Part shown: positions 28,455-37,086 of the stretch, one piece after another
Position numbering within the stretch: position 1 is the stretch's first letter
How the letters are laid out: every line of letters starts with the position of its first letter
Source: Pseudorhodobacter sp. PARRP1
GTDB taxonomy: Bacteria > Pseudomonadota > Alphaproteobacteria > Rhodobacterales > Rhodobacteraceae
Length of the DNA stretch: 64,000 nt
Direction: 5' to 3'
Assembly (NCBI GenBank): GCA_002256245.1
Contig: NKIU01000002.1
Location: forward strand, 248,001-312,000
Program-made: the position numbers and the translations under genes
Notes under the pieces: model-generated
The model's input: only the letters and a program-made list of their open reading frames with translations
What the model was told of the DNA's origin: nothing
The model's database searches: none

Positions 28455-28518
28455 ATATCCGGTTTGACGGATATTTTTCCGTTATGTTGACTTTGCAGCC
28501 GCTCTGCCGTTATATCCG
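28455..28518. promoter_or_regulatory. Operator array before kbl: ATATCCG half-sites
   Basis: ATATCCG-GTTTGA-CGGATAT (28455-28474) is a perfect 7-base inverted repeat. It overlaps a second one, ACGGA-N6-TCCGT (28467-28482). A third ATATCCG half-site (28512-28518) overlaps the predicted -10 element. The arrangement is that of a repressor covering a promoter; the cupin regulator just upstream is the obvious candidate to bind. Confidence 0.65.
28487..28515 (+). promoter_or_regulatory. Predicted sigma-70-type promoter of kbl-tdh
   Basis: TTGACT at 28487-28492 and TTATAT at 28510-28515 with 17-base spacing, followed by TGGAGGAAA (28525-28533) and the kbl ATG. A near-consensus housekeeping promoter. 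Confidence 0.6.
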
Positions 28519-28540
28519 TTAAGTTGGAGGAAATTCTGCC

Positions 28541-29731
28541 ATGACAGATACACGATTTCTGAACCATTTGCGCGATACGCTTGCCAGCATCGAGGCTGAC
28601 GGCCTGATGAAGCGGGAGCGGTTGATTGAAAGCGGCCAAAGTGCACGGGTGCGGGTGGCGGGGCGCGAGATGCTTAATCTGTGCGCCAATAATTATCTGG
28701 GTTTGGCGGATGATCCTCGGCTGGTGCATGCCGCCAAAGCGGCGATGGACAGCCATGGCTATGGTATGGCCTCGGTCCGTTTCATCTGTGGCACGCAGGA
28801 TCTGCACCGCGCGCTGGAGCAGCGGATCGCGGGGTTTCTGGGCATGGAGGATTCGATCCTGTTCGCCGCCTGTTTCGATGCCAACGGTGGTTTGTTCGAG
28901 CCGCTTTTGGGCGAGGCGGATGCGATTGTGTCGGACAGCCTTAACCATGCCTCGATCATCGACGGCGTGCGGCTGTGCAAGGCCAAGCGCTATCGCTTTG
29001 CCAACAATGACATGGTCGATCTTGAGGTGCAGCTTGCAACCGCCGTGAAGGATGGCGCGCGGTTCATCATGGTTGCCACCGATGGCGTGTTCTCGATGGA
29101 TGGCACTTTGGCCAATCTGGGCGCTATTTCGGCTTTGGCCGAGAAATATGGCGCGCTGGTGATGGTCGATGATTGCCACGCCACCGGCTTCATGGGGCCG
29201 CAGGGGCGCGGCACGCCGGCGCATGCGGGCGTGAAGGTGGATGTGCTGACCGGGACGTTGGGCAAGGCTTTGGGCGGGGCGTTGGGCGGATATATCGCCG
29301 GGCCGCAGCCGATGATTGATCTGTTGCGCCAGCGCGCGCGGCCCTATCTGTTTTCCAACGCGCTGCCGCCTGCGGTGGTGGGGGCGGCACTGGCGGCGCT
29401 GGATATTGTCGAGGGTGCGGATGATCTGCGCGCACGGTTGTTCCACAATGCTGCCTATTGGCGGGCGGGGTTGGAGGCTGCGGGCTTTCGGTTGCTGCCG
29501 GGGGAACATCCGATCATTCCGGTGATGCTGGGCGATGCGCCCTTGGCGCAGGCGTTTGCGCGGGCGTTGGATGCGCGGGGCGTGATGGTTTCGGCGTTTT
29601 TCTATCCGGTGGTCCCGCATGGTGGCGCGCGTATCCGCACGCAGATGAATGCGGCGCTGACGACGGACGATCTGGATTTTGCACTGGCAGCGTTTGAAGC
29701 GGCGGGTAGGGAAGTGAGGGCGATCCGATGA
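28541..29731 (+). CDS. kbl: Glycine C-acetyltransferase (2-amino-3-ketobutyrate CoA ligase)
   Basis: A 396-residue alpha-oxoamine synthase-family PLP enzyme. It splits 2-amino-3-ketobutyrate with CoA to glycine and acetyl-CoA. Visible are [45 protein letters not shown] and the PLP lysine in [12 protein letters not shown]. Strong ribosome site TGGAGGAAA. It overlaps tdh by 4 bases, and the two enzymes form the threonine-to-glycine pathway. Confidence 0.95.
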   Translation: MTDTRFLNHLRDTLASIEADGLMKRERLIESGQSARVRVAGREMLNLCANNYLGLADDPRLVHAAKAAMDSHGYGMASVRFICGTQDLHRALEQRIAGFLGMEDSILFAACFDANGGLFEPLLGEADAIVSDSLNHASIIDGVRLCKAKRYRFANNDMVDLEVQLATAVKDGARFIMVATDGVFSMDGTLANLGAISALAEKYGALVMVDDCHATGFMGPQGRGTPAHAGVKVDVLTGTLGKALGGALGGYIAGPQPMIDLLRQRARPYLFSNALPPAVVGAALAALDIVEGADDLRARLFHNAAYWRAGLEAAGFRLLPGEHPIIPVMLGDAPLAQAFARALDARGVMVSAFFYPVVPHGGARIRTQMNAALTTDDLDFALAAFEAAGREVRAIR

Positions 29732-30753
29732 AATCTTTGGTCAAGGCGAAGGCGGAGGTCGGGCTTTGGATGCAGGATCGCGGCGTGCCGGAAATCGGCC
29801 CCGAGGATGTGCTGATCAAGGTGAAGAAAACCGGCATCTGCGGCACTGATATTCACATCTGGAACTGGGACGAATGGGCGGCGCGCACGGTGCCGGTTGG
29901 TCTGGTCACGGGGCATGAGTTTGCCGGTGAGATCGTGGCGAAGGGGGCTTTGGTCGAGGGGCTGGCGATTGGGCAGCGCTGCTCGGGCGAGGGGCATTTG
30001 ATCGGCAAGCTTAGCCGTCAGTCGCGGGCGGGCAAGTTCCATCTGGACCCTGCCACGCGGGGGATCGGGGTGAATGAACCCGGCGCGTTTGCGGAATATC
30101 TGCGGCTGCCTGCGTTCAATGTGGTGCCGTTGCCGGACAGCATTGATGACGAGATCGGGGCGATTTTGGACCCGCTGGGCAATGCTGTGCATACCGCGCT
30201 GTCGTTCGATCTGGTGGGCGAGGATGTGCTGATCACCGGGGCGGGGCCGATTGGCATCATGGCGGCGGCGGTGGCGCGGCATGTGGGCGCGCGGCATGTG
30301 GTGATCACCGATGTGAACCCGGCGCGGTTGAAATTGGCGGCTGAGGTCGCGGATCTGACGCCGGTGAATGTCGCCTCGGAAGATTTGCGGGACGTGATGG
30401 CGCGGCTGAAGATCGTGCAGGGCTTTGACGTGGGCATGGAGATGTCGGGCAATCAGCGCGCGCTTGATCAGATGGTTGAGGCCTTGGTGATGGGCGGCAA
30501 GATCGCGATGCTGGGGATTCCGCCGGGCAAATCGCCGGTGGATTGGAGCCGGATCGTGTTCAAGGCGATCACCATCAAGGGCGTCTATGGGCGTGAGATT
30601 TTTGAGACCTGGTATAAGATGATCGCCATGCTGGAGAATGGGCTGGACGTGCGAAAAGTCATCACCCACCGCTTCGGCGTCGATGAATTTCAGACCGGGT
30701 TTGAGGTGATGCGGTCGGGCCAATCGGGCAAGGTGGTGCTGGACTGGTCTTGA
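29728..30753 (+). CDS. tdh: L-threonine 3-dehydrogenase
   Basis: A 341-residue zinc-dependent medium-chain dehydrogenase oxidising threonine to 2-amino-3-ketobutyrate with NAD+. Catalytic-zinc residues are present in [16 protein letters not shown] and GHEFAGEI, and the nucleotide site in [13 protein letters not shown]. The segment after GEGH, which in E. coli Tdh carries four structural-zinc cysteines, reads [18 protein letters not shown] and has none of them. The ATG overlaps the kbl stop (ATGA), so the pair should be translated together. Confidence 0.95.
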   Translation: MKSLVKAKAEVGLWMQDRGVPEIGPEDVLIKVKKTGICGTDIHIWNWDEWAARTVPVGLVTGHEFAGEIVAKGALVEGLAIGQRCSGEGHLIGKLSRQSRAGKFHLDPATRGIGVNEPGAFAEYLRLPAFNVVPLPDSIDDEIGAILDPLGNAVHTALSFDLVGEDVLITGAGPIGIMAAAVARHVGARHVVITDVNPARLKLAAEVADLTPVNVASEDLRDVMARLKIVQGFDVGMEMSGNQRALDQMVEALVMGGKIAMLGIPPGKSPVDWSRIVFKAITIKGVYGREIFETWYKMIAMLENGLDVRKVITHRFGVDEFQTGFEVMRSGQSGKVVLDWS

Positions 30754-30761
30754 CGGCTGAA

Positions 30762-30781
30762 TTTGTCCCCGCGGGGACAAA
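30762..30781. promoter_or_regulatory. 20-base perfect palindrome after tdh
   Basis: TTTGTCCCCG followed directly by its reverse complement CGGGGACAAA, starting 8 bases after the tdh stop. As RNA it folds to an 8-base stem with a CGCG loop but has no T-run; as DNA it resembles a dimeric-regulator site. Confidence 0.5.
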
Positions 30782-30882
30782 ACTCTGTAGGTGGTGGTTT
30801 TCAGGATTTTTGCCACATTATATTGATGTAGCTGAAGGCTTGAGCGGATTGCAAACCGCTGCCAGCCAAAAAACTTTTACCG

Positions 30883-30911
30883 AAAGGGGGGCTGCAATAG
30901 CCCCCCTTTTT
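30883..30911. terminator. Bidirectional terminator between tdh and bfr
   Basis: Stem GGGGGGCT / AGCCCCCC with loop GCAAT, flanked by AAA on the left and TTTTT on the right, so it can work on both strands. It sits 4 bases from the bfr stop. The 100 bases between the palindrome and this hairpin could be a 3' UTR or a small RNA; nothing recognised. Confidence 0.85.
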
Positions 30912-30915
30912 GCGA

Positions 30916-31401
30916 TTATTCGGCCTGATCGGCGGGTTTGGCGTTGAGTTGGGCGTATTTCTCTTCGCCCATCCGTGCCAGCAAGCCAAGCTGAGTTTCT
31001 AGAAAGTCGATATGGCCTTCCTCGTCGGCGGTCAGTTCGTCAAACAGCGACCGGGTGACGAAATCGCCGACCTGATCGCAGTAGCGCCGCGCCTCGATAT
31101 ACAGCGTGCGGGCTTCGTGTTCGGCGGCAAGATCGGCCTCCAGCGTCTCACGCGGGGTTTGGCCGATGCGCAGCGAATCGAGTTTTTGCAGGTTCGGGTG
31201 GCCTTCCAGAAAGATGATGCGCGCAATCAGACGGTCGGCGTGCTGCATCTCCTCGATGCTTTCGGCGCGGCTTTTCGCGGCCAGATGGCCCAAGCCCCAA
31301 TCATCTTGCAGACGGTAATGCAGCCAATACTGGCTGACGGCGGTCAGTTCAGAGCGCAGCGCCGCGTTGAGATAGTCGATGACTTTGGGGTCGCCCTTCA
31401 T
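30916..31401 (-). CDS. bfr: Bacterioferritin
   Basis: A 161-residue four-helix ferritin that stores iron in a 24-mer with haem between subunits. Ligands of the di-iron centre are visible in [45 protein letters not shown] and [18 protein letters not shown]; Met in the IEEMQHAD region fits the haem ligand. AAGGAA lies 7 bases before the ATG at 31401. The gene starts inside the end of the Bfd-like gene, forming an iron storage/release operon. Confidence 0.95.
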   Translation of the reverse strand: MKGDPKVIDYLNAALRSELTAVSQYWLHYRLQDDWGLGHLAAKSRAESIEEMQHADRLIARIIFLEGHPNLQKLDSLRIGQTPRETLEADLAAEHEARTLYIEARRYCDQVGDFVTRSLFDELTADEEGHIDFLETQLGLLARMGEEKYAQLNAKPADQAE

Positions 31402-31654
31402 GGGAAATTCCTTTTCTGCGGCCGAGGTTGGGGATTTGCTGGCCCGCAGGCGCAGCGGAGGCGACGCCAAAGTTGGCAGATTGCCGCATCGTGTCAAGGA
31501 ACAAGGGCATGCAGCCGCCGCAGTCGGCGCGTTTTCCCAAGGCGTGATAGATCTTGCCCGGTGTGATGATGGTGTCGGGATCGGCGGCGCGCATCCAGGT
31601 GACGGCGGCGCGGATGTCATGATCCGAAATGGCTTGGCAATGGCAGACGATCAC
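31349..31654 (-). CDS. bfd: Bacterioferritin-associated ferredoxin
   Basis: A 101-residue protein with a GTG start, preceded by GGGG. The N-terminal part is a BFD-like [2Fe-2S] domain: [17 protein letters not shown], then [11 protein letters not shown], giving the four cysteine ligands. Bfd passes electrons to bacterioferritin so that stored iron can be released. The C-terminal 30 residues are not conserved-looking and overlap bfr by 53 bases in another frame. Confidence 0.88.
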   Translation of the reverse strand: MIVCHCQAISDHDIRAAVTWMRAADPDTIITPGKIYHALGKRADCGGCMPLFLDTMRQSANFGVASAAPAGQQIPNLGRRKGISHEGRPQSHRLSQRGAAL

Positions 31655-31831
31655 GCGGGCACCCCATGACAGACGCGGGTCAAGGCTATACCCTAGCGAA
31701 ACGGTAAGAATTGTAAATCCGATTCTTTTCGTTGGTGATTGCCGCCCGCTGCCTGTGCCGCGATTGACCCTATACGCGGCGCGGGCTTGCTGAGACAGTT
31801 GCACAGGCGGTGGGGCCAAGCGGGGGCAGCA

Positions 31832-32473
31832 GTGGACGGGTTCGATCAGATCATGCCGGTGGTCGATCTGGCGGCGGCGGTGGTGTTTGCCACCACCGGG
31901 GCGCTGGTGGCGTCGCGCAAGGAAATGGACATTCTGGGTTTTTTGTGGCTGGGCGCGATCACCGGGGTTGGTGGCGGCACGGTGCGGGATTTGTTGTTGG
32001 GCCTGCCGGTGTTCTGGGTGGTGAACCCTGCGCCGATGGCTTTGTGCCTGATCGCGGCGGGGTTGGTGCATTTTACCGCGCATCTGGTGGTGTCGCGCTA
32101 CCGGGTGCTGTTGTGGCTGGATGCGCTGGGCATGGCGCTGGTGACGGTGGCGGGCACGGCGAAAGCCACCGATGCGGGCGCCGGGCCGCTGATTGCGGTG
32201 GTGATGGGGGTGGTGACGGCCTCGGTCGGCGGGATGATCCGCGATGTTCTGGGGCAAGAGCCGTCGATCGTGCTGCGGCGCGAGATTTACGTGACGGCCT
32301 CGGCCATCGGGGCTGCGGTGTTCATGACGTCTTATGCGGTGACGGTGCCGCAACCGGTGGCGATGGCGCTGGGGGCCACGACGGCCTTTGCGATCCGCGG
32401 CCTTGCGATTGCGCTGGATTGGTCGCTGCCGGTGTATCGCGCCAGACCCGGACGCAAGCCCGAGGATATCTAG
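31832..32473 (+). CDS. TRIC-type cation channel family protein (UPF0126 / YadS-like)
   Basis: A 213-residue membrane protein with two repeats of a three-helix UPF0126 unit. Each repeat carries a glycine-rich kink followed by Arg-Asp: GVGGGTVRDLLLG and SVGGMIRDVLGQ. Bacterial homologues of trimeric intracellular cation channels conduct K+ or Na+. The GTG at 31832 has GGGGGC a few bases before it; an ATG at 31853 is the alternative. It is divergent from bfd. Confidence 0.85.
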   Translation: MDGFDQIMPVVDLAAAVVFATTGALVASRKEMDILGFLWLGAITGVGGGTVRDLLLGLPVFWVVNPAPMALCLIAAGLVHFTAHLVVSRYRVLLWLDALGMALVTVAGTAKATDAGAGPLIAVVMGVVTASVGGMIRDVLGQEPSIVLRREIYVTASAIGAAVFMTSYAVTVPQPVAMALGATTAFAIRGLAIALDWSLPVYRARPGRKPEDI

Positions 32474-32499
32474 GCGCTGTGGGTGCGGTTGGATTACCT

Positions 32500-32573
32500 T
32501 GGAGGCGGGTATCGGAATCGAACCGATCTACATGGATTTGCAATCCAGCGCATAGCCTGCCTGCCCACCCGCC
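32500..32573 (-). tRNA. tRNA-Cys (anticodon GCA)
   Basis: 74 bases: acceptor GGCGGGT / ACCCGCC with an encoded CCA, anticodon loop ATTGCAAA (GCA), T-arm GGTTCGATTCC. Confidence 0.95.
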
Positions 32574-32700
32574 TCAAGGTTTGGGTGAAATAGGGGATAT
32601 GGGCGGGGGGTGCAAGGGGGATTGTGGGAAATGGGCTGGCTTGCAGACGGCGCGGGGGGTGCTATATATCCTGATGGAAATAGTCAGAGAAAGCCCTGCT

Positions 32701-32982
32701 ATGCAGCTTGTCGGAACCTTTGCCACCCCCAACGCCTCGAAATACTTGCAACAATTGTGCAAGCATTTCGCCCATAAGATTGAGGTCAGTTTTGATGAAA
32801 CCACGGGCCGCATCCCGTTCACGCTGGGCGTGGCCGAGGTGAGTGCCAGTGCGGATGCGTTGCAGGTGCGGTTTGCCGATGTGGCGGATGACAAACGGGC
32901 CGATGCGAAATCGGTGATCGACAAGCATCTGGAGCGTTTTGCGTTTCGGGAAGGCTTTAGCGCGATGGATTGGCAGGAATAA
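32701..32982 (+). CDS. DUF2218 domain protein
   Basis: A 93-residue cytosolic protein with the DUF2218 pattern: TFATPNASKYLQQLCKHFAH, then KIEVSFDETTGRIPF and a C-terminal KHLERFAFRE. The family is of unknown function, sometimes found near iron or siderophore genes. The ATG at 32701 gives the family's usual N-terminus; an ATG nine codons upstream is possible. A clear terminator follows. Confidence 0.8.
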   Translation: MQLVGTFATPNASKYLQQLCKHFAHKIEVSFDETTGRIPFTLGVAEVSASADALQVRFADVADDKRADAKSVIDKHLERFAFREGFSAMDWQE

Positions 32983-32996
32983 GCCGCCCGAAACCA

Positions 32997-33024
32997 AAAA
33001 GGCCGCTCGGGTGAGCGGCCTTTT
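32997..33024 (+). terminator. Terminator after the DUF2218 gene
   Basis: AAAAGGCCGCTC-GGGT-GAGCGGCCTTTT, a perfect 12-base stem ending in TTTT. The A-tract on the left lets it work in both directions, so it may also end tRNA-Gly transcription from the other strand. Confidence 0.88.
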
Positions 33025-33029
33025 GATAC

Positions 33030-33104
33030 TGGAGCGGGCGATGAGATTCGAACTCACGACCCTAACCTTGGCAAGGTTATGCTCTACCCCTGAGCTACGC
33101 CCGC
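33030..33104 (-). tRNA. tRNA-Gly (anticodon GCC), copy 1
   Basis: 75 bases: acceptor GCGGGCG / CGCCCGC with encoded CCA, anticodon loop TTGCCAA, T-arm GAGTTCGAATCTC. It is identical over its full length to the copy at 43336-43410. The two copies, in the same orientation, bracket the amino-sugar locus. Confidence 0.96.
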
Positions 33105-33150
33105 ACTCCGTGACGCGGTATTTAGCGAGGTGTCGGGGGCTGCGCAAGGG

Positions 33151-34287
33151 CTAAATCGGGGGAATTTCCACTCCGTTTTGCCAGATGGTTTGCAGGGCCC
33201 AGTCGGGGGTGAATTGCACCAGATTGGCGGGCTGGCCGGGGCGCAGGGTGCCTGCGGCGCTGCGGATCAGGGCGGCGGGGATGCTGGTGGCCATTGCCAG
33301 CGCGCGGGCGGGGGGCTGGCCGAGTTGGCTGATCAGCAGGCGGATGGCTTGCGGCAGGCTGAGATCGGCCCCAGCGAGGGTGCCATCGGCGAGCGTCAGG
33401 CGGCCGTTTTGGCGCAGGATGCGGCGGGTGCCGAGGGTGAATTCGGTGAGGGTGGTGCCTGCCACCGCCATGGCATCCGACACCAGAAACAGGCCATCCT
33501 GCCGGGCGGCGAGGGCTGTGCGCAGGGTGGCGGGGTGGACATGCAGGCCGTCAGCGATAAGCCCTGCGTGCAGGGTGCCGGACAGCACGGCACCGACAAG
33601 GCCGGGCTCGCGGTTGCCCAGTTGCGACATCGCGTTGAACAGGTGGGTGACGCAGGCCGCCCCCGCTTCGGTGGCGGCGGTGGCTTCGGTGTAGGTGGCT
33701 TCGCTGTGGCCAAGCGAGACGATGGCACCGGCTTGGGTCAGTTGGGCGATTTGGGCGGTGGTGACAGAGGCGGGGGCGAGGGTCAGCATCAGCGCGGGCA
33801 GGTGGGCTGCGGCGGTGCAGAGTTCGGTCAGATCAGCCTCGGTCATCGGGCGGATCAGTGCTGGGTCGTGCGCGCCCTGACGGCGGGGGTCAAGGTGCGG
33901 GCCTTCAAGGTGCAAGCCAAGGAAGCCCGGCGTGCGGGCGCGGGCGGCGGCTATTCCGGCGGCGATCACGGCGGTGGTGGCGGCGGGGGTGTCGGTGATC
34001 AGGGTGGGCAGGATGCCGGTGGCACCGAGGCGCGCGTGGGTGGCGCAGATCGTGGCGATGCTTTCGGCGGTGGCGGTGCCGCCCAGCATGATGCCTGCGC
34101 CGCCGTTGACTTGCAGATCAATCAGGCCGGGGGCGAGGGTGCCGCTCAGGGCTTGGCGCGGGCCAGCGGGGGCTTTGGCTGTGGGCAGGAGGGCGGTGAT
34201 TGCGCCGCCCTCGATCACCACGGCGTGGTCGGGCAACATCTGCGTGCCGTCAAACACTTCGGCGGCGGTGAGGATCAGGCGGCTCAT
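33151..34287 (-). CDS. nagA: N-acetylglucosamine-6-phosphate deacetylase
   Basis: A 378-residue amidohydrolase converting GlcNAc-6-P to glucosamine-6-P and acetate. Metal and substrate residues are visible in LAPGLIDLQVNGG, LHLEGPHLDPRRQGAH, SLGHSEATY, THLFNAMSQL, GLIADGLHVHP and LVSDAMAVAG. It is the last gene of the kinase-nagR-nagB-nagA operon and overlaps nagB by 4 bases. Confidence 0.95.
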   Translation of the reverse strand: MSRLILTAAEVFDGTQMLPDHAVVIEGGAITALLPTAKAPAGPRQALSGTLAPGLIDLQVNGGAGIMLGGTATAESIATICATHARLGATGILPTLITDTPAATTAVIAAGIAAARARTPGFLGLHLEGPHLDPRRQGAHDPALIRPMTEADLTELCTAAAHLPALMLTLAPASVTTAQIAQLTQAGAIVSLGHSEATYTEATAATEAGAACVTHLFNAMSQLGNREPGLVGAVLSGTLHAGLIADGLHVHPATLRTALAARQDGLFLVSDAMAVAGTTLTEFTLGTRRILRQNGRLTLADGTLAGADLSLPQAIRLLISQLGQPPARALAMATSIPAALIRSAAGTLRPGQPANLVQFTPDWALQTIWQNGVEIPPI

Positions 34288-35309
34288 AGCGTTTGCGTCA
34301 CTTTGCGCAGATGCGGCGGGGTGTCGGGATCAAAGCCGCGACGGCGGGCGAGATGTTCGACGAAGTGGTAAAAGCTGACGCCGGTCACCAGGGGGGCGAC
34401 CAGCGGATGCAGGTTTTGCACGGCGGGCAGGGTGGTGCAGCCTTTGGCGCTGGCCCCGGTAATGAAGACATCGGCCCCTTGGGCGGCGAGACGCTCGGCT
34501 GTGGCGATGATTTGCGGCTGGGCGGCGTCTTCAACCGCGAGGGCGAGGACGGGGAAGCGTTCCTGCACGATGGCGGAAGGGCCGTGCAGGACTTCGGCGG
34601 CGGAATAGCCTTCGGCATGCAGGCCGCAGGTTTCTTTGAACTTCAGCGCCACCTCGGCTGCGATGGCAAAGCCGGGGCCACGGCCCAGCACAAACGCCTG
34701 TTGGGCGCGCGAAAGGCGGTTGGAGAGGGGGGACCAGTCTTGCGCCAACGCCTGCGCAAAGGCGCGGGGCAGATCGGCGACGGCTGTGCGCAGGGCGGTG
34801 TCGTTCTGCCATTCGGCCAGCAGGGCAAGGCCAGCCACCACCGAGTTGACAAAGGTCTTGGTGGCGGCGACGCTTTTCTCCTCGCCCGCCGCCAGCGGCA
34901 GGCAATGCGCGGCGGCCTGCGCCATCGGGCTATCGGCGAAATTGGTGATCGCCAGCGTCAACGCCCCCCCGGCGCGCGCGGCCTCGGTTATCGCCACGAT
35001 GTCGGGGCTTTTGCCCGATTGTGAAATCCCGATACAGGCCGCCCCCGCCAGATGCAGCGGGCGGCCGTAGATTGAGGCGATCGAGGGGCCGACCGAGGCC
35101 ACCGGGATGCCCGCCAGCAACTCGACCGCGTATTTTACATAGGTTGCGGCGTGGTCGGATGACCCGCGCGCCACCGTGACGATCAGTTTGGGGTCGGTGG
35201 CCTGCATTGCGGCGGCGGCGGATTGTATCTGCGCTGCACTTTGCGTCAGGAACCTTTGCGCGGCGGCCGGAATTTCCGCCACTTCGCGCGCCATGTGGGA
35301 TTGGGTCAT
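34284..35309 (-). CDS. SIS-domain glucosamine-6-phosphate deaminase (NagB-II type)
   Basis: A 341-residue protein with two SIS domains and no glutaminase domain, resembling the isomerase half of GlmS. Motifs: TVARGSSDHAATYVKYAVE, GISQSGKSPD, TKTFVNSV, and in domain 2 GRGPGFAIAAEVALKFKE and GYSAAEVLHGP. Such proteins replace classical NagB, turning GlcN-6-P into fructose-6-P plus ammonia. The 4-base overlaps on both sides with nagR and nagA make this role very likely. Confidence 0.9.
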   Translation of the reverse strand: MTQSHMAREVAEIPAAAQRFLTQSAAQIQSAAAAMQATDPKLIVTVARGSSDHAATYVKYAVELLAGIPVASVGPSIASIYGRPLHLAGAACIGISQSGKSPDIVAITEAARAGGALTLAITNFADSPMAQAAAHCLPLAAGEEKSVAATKTFVNSVVAGLALLAEWQNDTALRTAVADLPRAFAQALAQDWSPLSNRLSRAQQAFVLGRGPGFAIAAEVALKFKETCGLHAEGYSAAEVLHGPSAIVQERFPVLALAVEDAAQPQIIATAERLAAQGADVFITGASAKGCTTLPAVQNLHPLVAPLVTGVSFYHFVEHLARRRGFDPDTPPHLRKVTQTL

Positions 35310-36082
35310 CTGCTGTGTCCTTCGTCTTCGGGGCCGATCTGAAGTTCGGCTGCAAAATCATAGGCATCGCCGCGATAAAGCGAGCGGGTGAATTCAACCA
35401 CAGCACCGCTTGCCAGATAGGAAATCCGCTCGATCCGCAGGCCAGCGGCACCGAGTGCGACGTTCAGCAAATCGGCGTCGCGCTTGCCCAGATTGGCCGC
35501 CGAGATGCGTTGCACGGCGCGCACCGGGCGGTGGCCGCGCGCGGTAAGGGTGGCATAAAGCGAGCGTTCGACCGAGGTGGGGTCGGGGAGGATGCTTGTG
35601 GAGAGCGAGGCGCGCTCGATCGCCATCGGCACGCCGTCGATGGTGCGGACACGTTCCAGCCGGGCGACGCGGTCTTGGGCGGCAAGGCCAAGCGCCATGA
35701 CTTCTTCGGGCGTGGGCAGGAACAAGCCGCGCTCCAGCCAGCACGATTCGGATGTCAGACCGCGCCGCGCCATATCCTCGGTGAACGAGGTCAGCCGCGA
35801 CAAGGATTGCTGCACGCGCGACTGGCGGGGGGCCACATAGCTTCCAGAGCCTTGTTTTTGCACGACAATGCCCTTGCCCACCAGATCGGCAATCGCCTTG
35901 CGCACCGTCACGCGAGAGGTTTCGGTCAGGGTTGCAATCTCACGCTCGGGCGGCAGGGGCGTGTCGGGGGGCAGAAACCCGCTGTCGATGCCGCTTTCCA
36001 GCCGCTTGCGCAGTTGCACATACAAGGGGCCTGCGGCGGGGTTCAGCCACAGGTCGGGGCGCAGAAACTCGGCCACATTCAT
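35306..36082 (-). CDS. nagR: GntR/HutC-family regulator of amino-sugar genes
   Basis: A 258-residue regulator. The N-terminal winged helix (PLPPEREIATLTETSRVTVRKAIADLVGKGIVVQKQGSGSYV) is followed by a UTRA ligand domain (about residues 95-240: RTIDGVPMAIERASL, RISYLASGAVVEFTRSLYRG). NagR/DasR members respond to phosphorylated amino sugars. It is the second gene in the nag operon and probably represses both divergent operons through the GATACC/GGTAT sites near 36970 and 37090 (inference). Confidence 0.88.
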   Translation of the reverse strand: MNVAEFLRPDLWLNPAAGPLYVQLRKRLESGIDSGFLPPDTPLPPEREIATLTETSRVTVRKAIADLVGKGIVVQKQGSGSYVAPRQSRVQQSLSRLTSFTEDMARRGLTSESCWLERGLFLPTPEEVMALGLAAQDRVARLERVRTIDGVPMAIERASLSTSILPDPTSVERSLYATLTARGHRPVRAVQRISAANLGKRDADLLNVALGAAGLRIERISYLASGAVVEFTRSLYRGDAYDFAAELQIGPEDEGHSR

Positions 36083-36960
36083 CGCACCACCCCGGCGGCA
36101 CGCGCGGCGAGTGCCAATGCGCCATCAAGCGCGGTGCCCTTGGCGCTGATGGTGGGCAGGTTCAGCCAGCGGGCATAGGCGGGGCCGAGGCCACCTGTCA
36201 GGCAGAGTGCTTCGGTTGGGTTCCAGCCGACGACATCCAGCGCGCGGTGGATATAGGCCGCGCCTTCGTGCATCAGACGCGCGCCGAGCGGGTCGCCTGT
36301 TTCGGCGGCGGCCACCACATCGCGGGCGAGGCGGGCGTAGTCGGCGGGTTGCGAGTTCAGCGAGAACAGCACGATTCGCCCCGGATCATCGCCATGTTCG
36401 CGCAGGATGGCACGGCTGAGGTCGGTGTGGGCGGCAAAGCCATCGACGGCCAGCATGACTTCCTCCAAGCAGCGGCGCAGCAGCCATGCACCCGAGGCTT
36501 GGTCGCCGATGTAAAAGCCCCAGCCGCCGACGCCGTGGATCTTGCCTGCGACTTGCCGCCCGATGAACGATCCGGTGCCGATGGCGGCGAGTGCGCCGTT
36601 GGCCTCGCCCAAGGCTCCGGCGATGGTGGTGGGGCGGTCGTCGGTGACGGTGGCCTGTGTGAAGGGCAGGTGGGCGGCGACCCGGGCGGCGATGGCGGTG
36701 TTCATCACGCCTGCAAGGCCGAGATGGGCGGTGGCGGTGGCGAGGTCGGCCATCGTCAGGCCCGCTTGGTCAGCCAGTTGTGCGAGGGCGGCGTTGATCG
36801 TGCCAAGGGCTGCGTCAAAATCGGTCGAGACATTGGCGGGGCCTAGCACAACGTCATAACGGGCGTGCGGCCCGGCCAGAAGTTTCGCCCGGCACGAGGT
36901 GCCGCCGCCATCCACGCCGATCAGATAGGGGCCAGTTGCAGGTGTGTCTGTGTGTGCCAT
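36079..36960 (-). CDS. BadF/BadG-family N-acetylglucosamine (or N-acetylmuramic acid) kinase
   Basis: A 293-residue ASKHA-fold sugar kinase: GVDGGGTSCRAKL (phosphate-1 loop), AIGTGSFIG, GVGGWGFYIGDQASG and CLTGGLGPAYA. Family members phosphorylate GlcNAc at O6, and some (MurK) also MurNAc. Because murQ, which needs MurNAc-6-P, starts the opposite operon and no other kinase is present, a dual role is plausible. It is the first gene of the minus-strand nag operon, 158 bases from the murQ start. Confidence 0.88.
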   Translation of the reverse strand: MAHTDTPATGPYLIGVDGGGTSCRAKLLAGPHARYDVVLGPANVSTDFDAALGTINAALAQLADQAGLTMADLATATAHLGLAGVMNTAIAARVAAHLPFTQATVTDDRPTTIAGALGEANGALAAIGTGSFIGRQVAGKIHGVGGWGFYIGDQASGAWLLRRCLEEVMLAVDGFAAHTDLSRAILREHGDDPGRIVLFSLNSQPADYARLARDVVAAAETGDPLGARLMHEGAAYIHRALDVVGWNPTEALCLTGGLGPAYARWLNLPTISAKGTALDGALALAARAAGVVR

Positions 36961-36963
36961 GCA

Positions 36964-36980
36964 GATACCATTATGATACC
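36964..36980. promoter_or_regulatory. Direct-repeat site GATACC-N5-GATACC
   Basis: Two GATACC copies 5 bases apart, beginning 4 bases before the kinase ATG in the divergent nag/mur intergenic region. It shares its half-site with the palindrome at 37087. Candidate NagR operator. Confidence 0.45.
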
Positions 36981-37086
36981 TTTCAAAAAATGCAACGGCT
37001 TTATTCGGGTTTTGGCCAGAAATTACGCGCTGTATGCGGTGTTCCTGCGGTATGTGAAGATTTTGTTGGACAAGAGGTATTGAATA

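Noticed and set aside
30838-30862. GAGCGGATTGCAAACCGCT resembles a tRNA-Cys anticodon arm
   Set aside because: No acceptor, D or T arms surround it; the true tRNA-Cys is at 32500-32573.
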